A DNA stretch of 64,000 nucleotides from Gigantopelta aegis (lineage: Eukaryota > Mollusca > Gastropoda > Neomphalida > Peltospiridae), in assembly GCF_016097555.1 (NCBI RefSeq), contig NC_054707.1, positions 45,530,892 to 45,594,891 on the forward strand. Reading direction: 5' to 3'. Position 1 is the stretch's first letter. The number at the start of each line of letters is the position of its first letter. Both the position numbers and the translations under genes were made by a program. Under the pieces are notes generated by a model. That model was not told the DNA's origin, did not search any database, and saw nothing but the letters and a program-made list of their open reading frames with translations. Positions 53,585 through 64,000 of the stretch are shown here, in pieces.

Positions 53585-54614
53585 CGCCCAACGTGGGGCT
53601 CGAACCCACGACCCTGAGATTAAGAGTCTCATGTTTTTTTTTCTTCTTGAAAGTGTTTGTTCACAATATAGACATATTTACATAACAATGCATTTTACAA
53701 ATAAATAAAAACAACCTTTATACATATCAATGCAATATCATATGCTTGATTAAAAGATAACATCTAAAAACCAAAAAAACCCAAAACAACAACAACAAAC
53801 CCACACACATAAAACAAAACAAAAAACCCAACAACAAAACCAACCCACAACAACAACATAAAATGCAATTGTATAATACCTCTTTAAAAAAACATATAAA
53901 GATCACCAAGTAATAACAATATTATTATTCCCCGAAATTGTAGCATACTTATTTGATGATATATATTTCTTAATAAATAGATGTTCTTTATTTAATAAAC
54001 ACATATGTATATAAAGAGTGTTTAACATGTTTTGAAATATTCTATCAAATAAAGTTTTACAATCTAATAAAACATCTTTAATGCTATAAATATTTCTGCG
54101 TTTATAAATTGTCATTCTCACAGCAGAAAATAATAAATGAAGAAATTTAAAACCATTAAAACCAAATAATATCCAGGATCTCAATTTATCTCCACTGAAA
54201 CCTTTGTCCTTTAAGAAAACAGATATTATATTAGATATATTTTGTAAAAACAAAATTAAGCCAGGACAGTCCTAAAACCAATGCTCTATATTTTCAGTTA
54301 AAAAGCCACATATCAAACACAAATGTGAATCAATTTTTCCTATTTTAAATAAATTATCCGCAGGCCATAAAATATTATGAGCCAAACGAAAATTAAGATC
54401 AATACTAATATTGATTTTATTATTAGAATTAATATTTGACCATAGTATGTCTTCTTCACTATTATATCCTAAATTATCCCAAAATGTTAATGATACTGGC
54501 GGCTTAAAACATTTATCAATTAACATGGCATAACATAATTTTGAAGTAAACATTATAGGTGAAACTATATTACTTCCATTAAGTCTCATGCTCTACCGAC
54601 TGAACTAACCGGGC
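53585..54614 (-). pseudogene. tRNA-Lys(CTT) gene interrupted by a LINE
   Basis: On the minus strand the 5' half is 54614 down to about 54582 (GCCCGGTTAGTTCAGTCGGT, AGAGCATGAGACT). The 3' half is 53633 down to 53585 (CATGAGACTCTTAATC, AGGGTCGTGGGTTCGAGCCC, CACGTTGGGC G). Together they make a canonical tRNA-Lys with anticodon CTT. A TTTT terminator follows. Nine bases, CATGAGACT, are present on both sides of the insert, so the break is a target duplication in the anticodon stem. The 5' half has C-to-T changes in the D-arm region. Confidence 0.85.
53634..54581 (-). mobile_element. L1/Tx1-like LINE 3' fragment inside tRNA-Lys
   Basis: The minus-strand translation is LINE C-terminal sequence: FWDNLGYNSEEDILWSNINS, LNFRLAHNILWPADNLFKIG, then CLICGFLTENIEHWF (stop) DC, a Cys/His motif like the one at 16820, then LLFSAVRMTIYKRRN. 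It ends in an A-rich tail at the tRNA junction. 5'-truncated, with at least one stop. Confidence 0.8.
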
Positions 54615-54932
54615 TAACGGCTGGTGCATAATAATATTTCCTTCATTGTCTGCCAAATATATTTTTATTTATTTATTTTGATTATATATTATTATTTTGA
54701 ACACTGTAACTACACCTAAACAATTACATAATTTATTTATATTACACTTAAATCAAAATACATGCGGGATTTTTTAATTCAAATATGTTCGGAAAACATC
54801 GGCAATTTCCGTTGCTAACAAACAGTATTTTAAAAAGGCATATAAGACTGAGTAACCATTATGTTGCCACCAATTTCCATGCATGGGTAAATAATACAAG
54901 TTAAATAAATATATACATACATATATATATAT

Positions 54933-56428
54933 ACTCTTCAAAAAAAGAAACGCAAAAGGGTACAAATGGGTTATAACTCCGATTTTATGTTTCCTACCGG
55001 TTCATGCTTTGTGAATATAAGGTCATTGCATGTCCCAAACACATTCCCACGGTTACATTCGATAAAACGCAGCTACTGTACAATAAAGTTCCAAAATGTG
55101 AATATTCGCAAAAACGCAGCCACGTGCAAACCATGTCACCACTGCACGTGCGTTGTCTGCACGTGCAACATGAACACCGACAGTATAAAAGTGCAGGGTG
55201 TTCGCTTGCCTGGCCTCTGTATCTGGCCGACAGTTGACAATCCAGGACATGCCACGTCTCAGTGAACCGCAGAGAATCAATGCCATCGGCCGACTAGACG
55301 CAGGCGAATCCAGAACGGCCGTTGCCAGGGCATTCCATGTGTCCCCAAGCACCATCTCCAGACTGTGGGACCGTTACCAGCAACATGGATCAACACGTGA
55401 CCTCCCTAGATCCGGTCGACCACGGGTCACTACCCCCGGGCAGGACCGCTACATCCGGGTACGCCACCTTCGGGAACGATTGACTACTGCCACCTCCACA
55501 GCCGCAGCAATACCAGGTTTGCGCAGGATATCCGACCAGACCGTACGGAACCGCCTACGTGAGGTAGGAATTCGTGCCAGATGTCCAGTTCGAGGTGTCA
55601 TCTTAACACCACAACACCGTCGACTCCGACTGCAGTGGTGCCAGATTCATCGACAATGGCCTCAACTGCGATGGAGACAGGTGTGGTTCAGTGACGAGTC
55701 CCGATTTCTGCTCCGACGTCATGATGGAAGATGTCGCGTGTATAGGCGTCGTGGTGAACGTTATGCGGCAAACTGCGTGCAGGAAGTGGACAGATTCGGC
55801 GGGGGTAGTGCCATGGTGTGGGCAGCCATCTCACACACTGGCAGAACTGACCTGGTCCACGTGCAGGGCAACCTGAATGCACAGGGCTACATTGACCAGA
55901 TCCTCCGGCCACACATCGTTCCAGTTATGGCCAACGCCAACGCAGTGTTCCAAGATGACAACGCCAGGCCTCACACAGCACGTCTCACAACGGCTTTCCT
56001 ACAGAACAACAACATTAATGTCCTTCCTTGGCCATCGATATCACCGGATTTGAAACAAATTGAGCATCTATGGGACGAGTTGGACCGACGCCTCCGACAG
56101 CGACAACCACAGCCCCAGACCCTGCCCGATCTGGCAGCAGCCTTGCAGGCCGAGTGGGCCACCATCCCCCGGGACGTCATCCGTACTCTGGTTGCTTCAA
56201 TGGGCAGGCGGTGCCAGGCAGTTGTCAACACACGCGGAGGCCACACCCGGTATTGACTCCAGATGACCTTGACCTTGGTGGTGTGTCCTATCACTTACTC
56301 ACAATGGACTAGAGTGAATTGTGAACAATCCTGCAACATTTGGTAATTATCGGACTCACCATTCAATAATAAAATGAATTCTCCAAATGTTACGACAATG
56401 TGGTTTTGCGTTTCTTCTTTTGAAGAGT
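54933..56428 (+). mobile_element. Complete Tc1-like transposon
   Basis: Left end ACTCTTCAAAAAAAGAAACG (54933) and right end CGTTTCTTCTTTTGAAGAGT (ending 56428) are inverted repeats with one mismatch. TA flanks both ends, inside a TA microsatellite. The 1.5 kb length and single intact transposase ORF suggest a recently active copy. Confidence 0.9.
55249..56256 (+). CDS. Tc1-like transposase, apparently intact (335 residues)
   Basis: Cut-and-paste transposase. The N-terminal paired HTH region (MPRLSEPQRINAIGRL, AVARAFHVSPSTISRLWDRY, GRPRVTTPGQDRYI) binds the inverted repeats. The catalytic Asp residues are in WFSDESRF and FQDDNARPH, and the Glu is in IEHLWDELDRRL, with 34 residues between the second Asp and the Glu (DD34E). 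The usual SPDLNPIEH is SPDLKQIEH here. Length is normal for Tc1. ATG 55249 is preferred because it starts the conserved domain; the open frame extends upstream to 55198 without another ATG. Confidence 0.9.
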   Translation: MPRLSEPQRINAIGRLDAGESRTAVARAFHVSPSTISRLWDRYQQHGSTRDLPRSGRPRVTTPGQDRYIRVRHLRERLTTATSTAAAIPGLRRISDQTVRNRLREVGIRARCPVRGVILTPQHRRLRLQWCQIHRQWPQLRWRQVWFSDESRFLLRRHDGRCRVYRRRGERYAANCVQEVDRFGGGSAMVWAAISHTGRTDLVHVQGNLNAQGYIDQILRPHIVPVMANANAVFQDDNARPHTARLTTAFLQNNNINVLPWPSISPDLKQIEHLWDELDRRLRQRQPQPQTLPDLAAALQAEWATIPRDVIRTLVASMGRRCQAVVNTRGGHTRY

Positions 56429-56442
56429 ATATATATATATAT

Positions 56443-56970
56443 ACTCTTCAAAAAAGTAGGGGAACCTGAAATATTAATGTTAATATCAACTATTAGACCG
56501 AACATACGTCTTGACCACAGACATCCTTGTAAAGAACGTTCAGGTCTGTTTATCAACACACCGAAACACATTCCATAGTTTGCACATGCATCACGCAGTT
56601 GCCCCGTACACGTGCGTGGGGTGTCATTCTCGATTTCGACAATTGCCAGGAAGGTGGATTAATCACTGTGGAACATTATTTCTGTCAATGTTTTTTGATT
56701 CTGTTGATCATACAGTTGTTATTGTTTAGTTTTTAGTCATTTTTTATTGTTTGAATTTGCAATTTACTGATAAAAAACCGTCGACTTTCAAATTTCACTT
56801 CTGAACCCAATCGTCCTTCGGCGGCCATAAAACCTACTGTAATACTGAACTACCTGTTGTAATGTTTTCCCAATTAATTCACTATTATCATATAACCATT
56901 CCCCACAGCTAATATACCTTACAATTTTGGCAATTGTAAATTCTTATTAGAGTTCCCCTACTTTTTTGAA

Positions 56971-56973
<3 letters not shown>
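56443..56973. mobile_element. Tc1-related MITE abutting the complete element
   Basis: Left ACTCTTCAAAAAAGTAGGGG; right CCCCTACTTTTTTGAAGAAT. The outer 14 bases match the neighbouring Tc1 element. Inside is decayed sequence with no transposase. Confidence 0.8.

Positions 56974-57042
<69 letters not shown>
56974..57042. repeat. TA microsatellite
   Basis: (TA)n, continuous with the insertion site of the two Tc1-type elements. Confidence 0.95.
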
Positions 57043-57047
<5 letters not shown>

Positions 57048-58860
57048 GGTATCTACTACTGCAAGTCTTAAAGTTGCGTGTACAGTTTACAAAAACACGT
57101 CGTATTAAGCTTGAGATTATATGAAAAAGAGATTATTACCCTCGTGTTTTTCGGTACCGTCAATATCATATATTAGGAATTTAAAAAAATATTATGTGAG
57201 CCTCTGGTGACCCCTGTGAAAAAGTGAGCATAGCCCACAGAGTGCCTTTTTGCCCCAAAATGGCCGCAGTTATCACGAATCATTAAAAAGGCCACACATT
57301 TAATTGTTGTTTCAAACTTGGCAGAAAGTTAGAAACCATGAACCGAAATAAAGCTTAACCAACTTGGCGGTTTTTTTTCTTCAAATTCATCAATTACGTA
57401 CATATTCTTCCAAGTGCTATATAGAGGGGTTTTATCACCTATCTTTCTAGACTCCGGTAATAGACATCATTCCCCACCATTATCCAAAAAATAATACATG
57501 AGTGGACGTTAGATACCATTTATCTCACAACGAGTTGTTTTAAAATGTATCTAACGAGGAAAGTGAGTTTGGTACGTTTTTAAACAACGATAAATGGTAT
57601 CTAACGGACACAAATGTATTATTCTATTTCTTACATATCCTCAAAAATCAGGTTTCAAGCAAATTTTAATATCTTTTTCGACTAAATGTTATTTACCGCG
57701 CTTGCGTGTTTTGATCATTGGTGGTGTATTTTTAAAATAAAGTACTTTTCATTGGACATCAATCCTTTTGTCGTTATTGGAATCCCGTGAATATATGGCT
57801 ACTAAGTTCATTTGGTGATGGTCGATCATTTGCAGGTAAAGTCGAAGCATACTAGTATACTAATAATTGCCATGTTATGGTGAGAAAAGTTGGCGTCGCA
57901 CTATTACACACGTGTGACATAAATTGTCTTGGTCGAAAAAATGCAATAATAAAGTATATATCAATTACATAGAAATAGAAAATGATTTAAAAAAAAACAA
58001 AGAAACATCAGTGATGTGCGCGCATATGCCCATTTATCAAAGCAAGATCAGCATTATTAATTTTGGCCCATGTCAGGCAATTTTATATGTCGATGAGGTT
58101 TTTTTTAGAAATAGTATTAGTTTACCGTTAAAACTTAGCAGTTGGTTTTAAAATTATTGTTTTAGGTGCTGGCTAAACATATACAATAATCTTCTTTTTT
58201 TGCAGCCATGTTGGAATATTAGAAAATGAATGAGAGAATTTAAATCCTATCCACAGAAAACTCAGCATTTGAAATATAAATTATTATTTGGGGAAAATAT
58301 ATAGAATGTAATATATTGCCACTTCTTACACTTGGTGGCCAATTTTATGGTCATCTTATATTTAAATAATAATAATAATATACTATCTCAGTTAGCGAGA
58401 GGTCGTAATAAATTAATTCAATGAGCAATACAATTAAACCTCTTCCCGGTAGACGTAATATGCGATAAATTGTGATTTTCTTGTTCTATCTGCTACATTT
58501 GCGCCCGTTGTATATTAAATTGATATTGCCACGCCTTAATTAGCTGGGAATGGTTCAAAATGAATTTCTGATGAATGTTGACAAGTGCATTTCAGTTTGT
58601 ATGATAATTAAAATTAGCTATATTATGACACACAGATTAATACGGAGAAACGTCCATCATGTTGTTTTAAGACACATACATACATTTATACACAAAGGTA
58701 TAGTTAAATTTGGTGCACTCAGATGGTACCAAATGGTCAAATCGGGGTCGCAGCTCATGGACTAATTATTTTAATTATATTATTTGTTTTATATCATTAT
58801 ATTTATTTTTAATACCCACGATTTAATCAGACATATGCATTCGTAGTACTAATATATGTA
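57043..58860. other. Non-coding stretch with one palindrome
   Basis: GTTAGATACCATTTATC (57508-57524) pairs with GATAAATGGTATCTAAC (57589-57605). No gene is recognised; short ORFs (for example 57924-58151) have no coding character. Confidence 0.5.
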
Positions 58861-58899
58861 CTGTGATGCGGTATCAGCTCGTCTGTTACCGACTACGGT

Positions 58900-59180
58900 C
58901 GGACTGCTGGTGCTCTCTTGCACCTGTCAGTGCAGGCGGTCCCTCCTCCACACACCTCAACCCTTTCCTGTCCAGGGCCCTTTTCCACGAAGCGACATTA
59001 GCACTAAGATCACCTTAGTGCATAAGGTAGCAATGAACTTAAGGTGATCTTAGGGCTAAGATCGCTTTGTGGAACTGGGCCCTGGACGGAGGAACCGGTT
59101 GAGGCCGACACTTGTGCCCAGGACTGACGTGCGCTACAACAGCTTGCTCTGAATGTGCACGTTAAACAATTTTCCTTCAT
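58900..59180 (+). mobile_element. GTGCACGTTAAAC-type retroposon containing a MITE
   Basis: AGTGCAGGCGGTCCCTCC, then CAACCCTTTCCTGTCC, and after the MITE TGGACGGAGGAACC through TGAATGTGCACGTTAAAC. The uninterrupted version is at 9010-9150. Confidence 0.75.
58975..59082. mobile_element. 108 bp palindromic MITE
   Basis: Ends GGGCCCTTTTCCACGAAGCG and CGCTTTGTGGAACTGGGCCC. The interior arms AAGATCACCTTA and TAAGGTGATCTTA also pair. Absent from the paralogous copy at 9060-9075. Confidence 0.8.
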
Positions 59181-59869
59181 TCCTTCCATCAGCTCGTCGT
59201 TACCTTTTGACTGCACACATCGACAAACATGTAATGCGGCATTTAACTAGTACCGGGAAGTAGATATTCTTAATTGGTAAGTACCAAGTTGTCCCACTAC
59301 GAAGAATTCATTTTAGGGCCATCTATACAACTTTATCTACTGCCCGGGCCATAAACGTTTTGTCCATACATTAACCCACGGACTAAAATGTTTTGTACAT
59401 ACATTAACCCACGTACTAATAGCATTATAGAATATGCTAATCCTAAAATTAGGTTCAAAACCTGCCAACTGACACTTTGGCTTTGTGCCAGAAAATAATT
59501 TGATGGTACATAATCAAAACTAAACAGAACATTAATGCCCCTTGGTTGTAGGTTTGAAATGGGTTTCTAAAACGGACACTGCATTTCATGTACTTTCATA
59601 CATTTTAAACAGCACTTTTTGTACTATTATCTTTCTAAATATTATAATAATGTAACCATTAATTTCCTAAATTTTAAGTTACGTAATTTTAATCTTGGTA
59701 TCCTTTGGCAGAAACCCTGTTTGTGTTTTTAAATATTATATTTACTGGGTCGACATTTCTGCTGGTGGACTATTAGTATCCGAGTCTCCGAGTCCCCATT
59801 GGCCCCAATGCAACTTATAAAACTGCTGTATATAAACACAAAATCGTTACACTGGTTTCGAACCTAATA
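59181..59869. other. Non-coding stretch
   Basis: A short direct duplication (TTTTGT(C/A)CATACATTAACCCACG at about 59358 and 59390) is the only structure seen. Confidence 0.5.
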
Positions 59870-60056
59870 TCTGACATTACACGGTCTTAACTACCGGCTT
59901 AAGGTACTTTTGTCACAGGAGCGAATCACCTCGGTGGATTCATTCAACTGACTGGGTTTTCCTCGTTCCAGCCAGTGCATGACAACTGGTCAAAGACCGT
60001 GGTATGTGCCTTTCTGTCTGTGGAGAAGTGCATATAAAATATCCCTTACTGCAAAT
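59870..60056 (+). mobile_element. Left half of a split SINE
   Basis: AGCGAATCACCTCGGTGGAT, GCCAGTGCATGACAACTGGT, ATCCCTTACTGCAAAT, then cut by the element at 60057. The right half resumes at 62315. Confidence 0.75.
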
Positions 60057-62314
60057 GGGTAATTCTACGAGTCAACGGACATGAGCGAACAAAAATACAA
60101 AATTTCATTATTTCATTATAAAAAGGGTCAAAATTAATTCACAAGACACCCAATTTGCAGAAAAACTAAAAATCCATGTCCACACACGTTTTTCCTAATG
60201 CTTCTGACATCAACACATACTACATAATTTCAAAGCAAATGCCGACTAAAAAACAGGAATATTAAGCCACTCAAATCCCTTCCATCAAACTGGCTTCGAT
60301 ACTTTATGTTACTCAATTTATAATGCCAGTAGCATCACTTTAAACAATACAGGCATTTAAAGTATTTTATGAAAATATGTTGCCAAAAATTATAATACGA
60401 AGCAATGTGCTCCGGCAGTGAAACGTCTGTCACCAAAAAGAAAATGAATTGTTTAAGTGAGAAGAATATCTGAAGGTGTATAATCATGTCCTCTGTAATT
60501 CTCTTAGCACTAGTCAAGGTAAAGATAATATATATGTCAATCAGTTTGGAAATTATGTGATTTGAATTTAAGAACAGAAAGGAAACTGTAACATCCGTCA
60601 CATATAACGTCTGTCAGAGGCAAACGTGGAGTCGGTAATGTCTGTCACATTCTGATAAGTCACAAAAAGTCTTCATTTAGCATCTTTACAACAAAAGGTG
60701 GTTTGACTATTTTACCCACAATTATTTAGTACTAAAAGGGACTAGCCTGAGGTTCTGCCTTAGAAAGACTCCCAACAAAATAAACACACATCCTGCTTTT
60801 TTCTGGGTTGTTGTTTGTTTGTTTGTTGTTGTTTGTTTTTGTTTTTTTAAACGCTATCTTACCGTATCATGTTTTACATTTAAAGCTTTATATAGATAAA
60901 TACATTTGGTATGATCTTTGGCTGAAATGTTTCATATTTTGTATGACTTTTGCCAAAAATAATAAATTTGAGACGAAACATTATATAGAGATACAAATAC
61001 TACAGAACATTACGATATCCAGATATACATTGGTTATAAAGATTCTAAGTAAGAACATGCACATAAATTGCAATTTTAATAATGATGATGGTCACCCTTG
61101 TTAATACACTGAGCTATTTTCAAGACAATTCAATTTCAATTTCATCAGGCAATATACTCAAATATAAAGGTATGTACTCAAGAAAAAGATAGTGCGTCAC
61201 TAATAAACCACAGATACTGTTGTGCCAATCTGAGTTGTGACTGGTAGGTTATTGAACACATGTATAATGATAAACACTTTTTTGATTCTTGATAGAAACC
61301 ATCAAGGTGGGTACTGCCTGGAACTGGCCATTCAAAGACGACAAGATAGTCTATGTTAGAGAGAAGACGAAGAAAACGCTGCCACCACCCATCATGATGA
61401 ACAAAATGGATGACTGTGATGGGGTTGTGGTGGGCAAGCGAGATCCCCCAATTTTAATTAACAATATTTTTTTAATACATCTATTAATTTTTAATGAATC
61501 CATATCGTATGGCACCAGCAACTTCTGTAGCATGTATGGAATATTTTCATACAATGGTAATCTAAAAATACACCCGATATGACTTTGGTAGTCTGGTAAC
61601 GTAACATTATCAACATAGGTTCTTTTTTATTTGCAGATCCTATTGAAACCATTTTAAGGGACAGTGTTTGTCTTCAACATGTCAGTGTTTTCATGAGCTT
61701 TACCTTTAAAATAAATGAAGGCTGCTGCATGACAAATATTTAAGAGACTATGAATATATTGATACATCCTCAGCGCCTTTGTATTAAATTGAAAGTGTGG
61801 AACTTTAATTTAAAATAATCAAAATCCACATCATGATATTCACCAGGCATTGAAATGCTTTTATCATCACAGCAGTGGACAATGTACTGCTTTTTATAGA
61901 CTCAGAACTTCATTTTATGTCCGTGGACAAAATGTAACATCCGTCACGTAACGTCCGTCACACACAATTATGTTATATTTTTCATTACACTTTTAGTTTA
62001 GAGCTGAATTGTAACTGTTAGTCATCTATAGCTTTACTTCAAGGGCAAACATTGACTTGTACAAGTTAAGGGTTTCACACAATTTAGAAATGAAGTTAAT
62101 TGCTTTTTACCCATGTCTGTCACACACATATTTCTGATTACCCACCAAGCCATAAATATTTCTAAGCACTTTTCTCTGTGACACTAACTAGGTATGAACG
62201 TTGGCAAGTACCATACACAAGATCAATTTACTAGGGGTACCGCTCTAGCAATCGAGTCAGTTGAAATGACCTCCAACCTCTCTGAATATAACGTCTGTCA
62301 CCGTGGAATTGCCC
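60057..62314. mobile_element. 2.26 kb DNA transposon-like element with iterated GTAACGTCCGTCAC words
   Basis: Left GGGTAATTCTACGAGTCAAC and right GTCACCGTGGAATTGCCC are imperfect inverted repeats at the exact points where a SINE is interrupted. The motif GTAAC(G/A)TC(C/T)GTCAC occurs at about 60422, 60588, 60605, 60635, 61934, 61948, 62111 and 62289, all in one orientation and grouped at both ends. One exon-like ORF lies inside (61289). The superfamily is not determined. Confidence 0.7.
61291..61470 (+). pseudogene. Possible C-terminal exon of an element-encoded protein
   Basis: After a potential acceptor (TTGATAG, 61284-61290) the frame reads ETIKVGTAWNWPFKDDKIVY, VREKTKKTLPPPIMMNKMDD. Codon use looks more coding-like than its surroundings. 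The W-P...D...Y...PPP layout reminds me of C-termini of uncharacterised transposon-linked proteins in invertebrates, but this is weak. Confidence 0.35.
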
Positions 62315-62445
62315 TTAGGAAAAATGTAGCAGGTTTCCTCTGATGACTACTTGTCAGAATTAACAAATGTTTGACATTCAATAGCCGATGATTAGTTAAG
62401 CAATGTGTTCCAGTGGTGCCGTTAAAACAAATTGGTTTTTTAACT
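62315..62445 (+). mobile_element. Right half of the split SINE
   Basis: AATGTAGCAGGTTTCCTCTG, TTGACATTCAATAGCCGATG, GTGTTCCAGTGGTGCCGTTA. Continues the SINE from 60056. Confidence 0.8.
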
Positions 62446-62689
62446 CCCAGTTAAAGTGCTTCTATTTTTGAAGTTGGCAGAGTGGATAGGATGCTGGACT
62501 GTCAAATGTCATTTGAATCGGTGCGATAGGCTCGACACCTGCCAATTGACACTTTGAGTTCTTAAGTATAACGATAGTAATGATAAGTACACAATTCATA
62601 GCTTAACGGTCAGTTCTGCAGGGCTGGAGACAAGTGAGGAAAATGTAAGACCAATTGTGTTTATCCTGGGGGTAAAAAAACAAAGTCCC

Positions 62690-63570
62690 ACAAAACACCG
62701 CGATTTCGTGTATGGCTTTAGGATGTACTTTTCCTGGGCTTTCTATTGGCAATGCCTCAAGATACTCAGCTGAAATTTCGTGTATGGCTTTAGGGTGTAC
62801 TTTTCCGGGCTTTCTATTGGCAATGCCTCAAGAGATACTCAGCTGAAAAGTTATGTGCATAGCTTTATCATGTACTAGTACAGATTGCGTTTGCATTTCA
62901 TGGCGATTTGCCCATATTTGACGGAGTTATGGCCCTTGAACTTAGGAAATGGGAAAATTTGTTTTCCGCGATTTCGTTTATAGCAATGCCGCAAGATATT
63001 GAGTGAAAAGTTTGTTAACAACTTTATCGTGTTCTGTTACGAATTAAATTTGACTTTCATGGTAATTTACCCATTTTTTTTACAAAGTTATGGCCCACTG
63101 CGCGTGCTGTAACCTCACCGTGGTGCAGGGGTGTAACATTCTCTTTGAGAATGGCCAATACAGCACAAATTGAAATGTTTAGTAAAAGTCAGTATCTGTC
63201 TGTGGTGTTTGTGTTTTTTTGCACATTTCTTTACACTGTTTTTATTTAAATCTTGAATTTATATATTGATGTTGATCATCACCTTATTTGTTTGCATTAC
63301 CATAGTTTGACACCCAATAGTCGATGTATTTTTCGTGCTGGGGTGTCGTTAAACATGCATTCATTCGTTCAGAGTTATGGCCCTTAACTTAAGAAAAATT
63401 AAAAGTTGTTTTCCAGACTTTTGTTTCAATGCCTGAAGATACTGAGATTAAATTTTGTATATTGTTTTATCATGCACTGTTAGAGATTAAGTTTAACTTT
63501 CATGGTGATTTACCCATTTTTATAGAGTTATGGCCCTTGAACTTAGGACATACGAAAATGTTTTGGACCC
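62690..63570. repeat. Degenerate ~170-190 bp tandem repeat (AGTTATGGCCC type)
   Basis: Units contain CAATGCCTCAAGATACT, GCTTTATCATGTACT, TTTCATGGTGATTTACCCAT and AGTTATGGCCCTTGAACTTA, repeated near 62925, 63086/63373 and 63527. The units are diverged. A retroposon interrupts the array at 63097-63372. Confidence 0.75.
63097..63372 (+). mobile_element. Non-tRNA SINE-like retroposon, copy 2
   Basis: Same element as 10595-10869 (GCGTGCTGTAACCTCACCGT, CATTCTCTTTGAGAATGGCC, GTTTGACACCCAATAGTCGA). Flanked by the 11 bp repeat AGTTATGGCCC (63086-63096, 63373-63383). Confidence 0.85.
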
Positions 63571-64000
63571 GGTAGGGGGCATGTATTTCTTCAGCAGTAA
63601 TCCCTGAATGCTTGTTTTGTAAATGATATACACATTTCTGGGGCACGGGTTGTTTACCATAGCAGCCATGGACAACCCAACTGCGACTACAGTAACATAA
63701 CATATGTTCATGGTACCAGCATTTCGGTCTTCCAGCAACCAACATCAGACAATGAAGGAGAAACGTATCAACGACTACAGCCTGGGCAGAACAAGACTAA
63801 GAACTCTCCAAATCGTTTACTAACGTCCGCCCAGCATACTTCATGAACACGAAACCTTCTCCCCCACAAGCTCAAAGCATGGCTATGCCTGGTACCGACG
63901 AACGTAGATAACAACTCACGCTGGAGTATGAATGGCCAAAGAAGGTTGGTATCATTAAATAATTAGATGTCTAAGTCAATGTCTCTTGGTCTGCCCACCA
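63571..64000. other. Window end, no gene recognised
   Basis: Overlapping minus-strand ORFs here lack conserved motifs. I see nothing that supports a gene. Confidence 0.5.

Overview
This is eukaryotic nuclear DNA, most likely from a mollusc and probably a gastropod. It has spliceosomal introns with GT...AG borders, long AT-rich non-coding stretches and many tRNA-derived SINEs. It also carries Tc1/mariner, Harbinger, hAT and MULE-like DNA transposons, non-LTR retrotransposon debris and long minisatellites. The species assignment is inference; nothing in the window proves it. Only two host genes can be assembled with confidence, both on the + strand.

Gene 1 (3219-24974) is a three-exon gene for a secreted GH105-type unsaturated glycuronyl hydrolase. 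Exon 1 encodes the signal peptide, exon 2 almost all of the catalytic barrel, exon 3 the C-terminus. Its 18 kb first intron has filled with transposons: poly-G repeats, a short MULE-like element (3808-4325), SINEs, a Tc1 pseudogene, Harbinger debris, an iterated 14-mer cluster (11.4-14.0 kb), a Tx1/L1-like LINE fragment and a solo LTR.

Between the genes lies the most unusual object: a 3.6 kb element (26559-30183) with ~150 bp terminal inverted repeats and a 9 bp target duplication. It carries two tandem paralogous GC-rich ORFs of unknown function. A 518 bp ORF-less relative with its own 9 bp target duplication lies at 3808-4325.

Gene 2 (31030-44775) has nine exons whose phases all join, giving a 426-residue protein that I read as a sperm microtubule inner protein (SPATA48/SPMIP7-like). 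Its introns hold a degenerate array of 14-17 bp words, a 50 bp minisatellite and a ~2 kb 25 bp satellite. The tail of one SINE forms the pyrimidine tract of a splice acceptor.

From 44.8 kb to the end no host protein gene is visible. This part holds an 85 bp minisatellite, nested MITEs, SINEs and a tRNA-Lys(CTT) gene split by a LINE 3' fragment. It also holds an apparently intact Tc1-like transposon abutting a related MITE, and a 2.26 kb DNA element with iterated 14-mers sitting inside a SINE. It ends in a degenerate tandem repeat interrupted by a second copy of a non-tRNA SINE-like retroposon. Several insertions are dated relative to each other by nesting and by clean target duplications.
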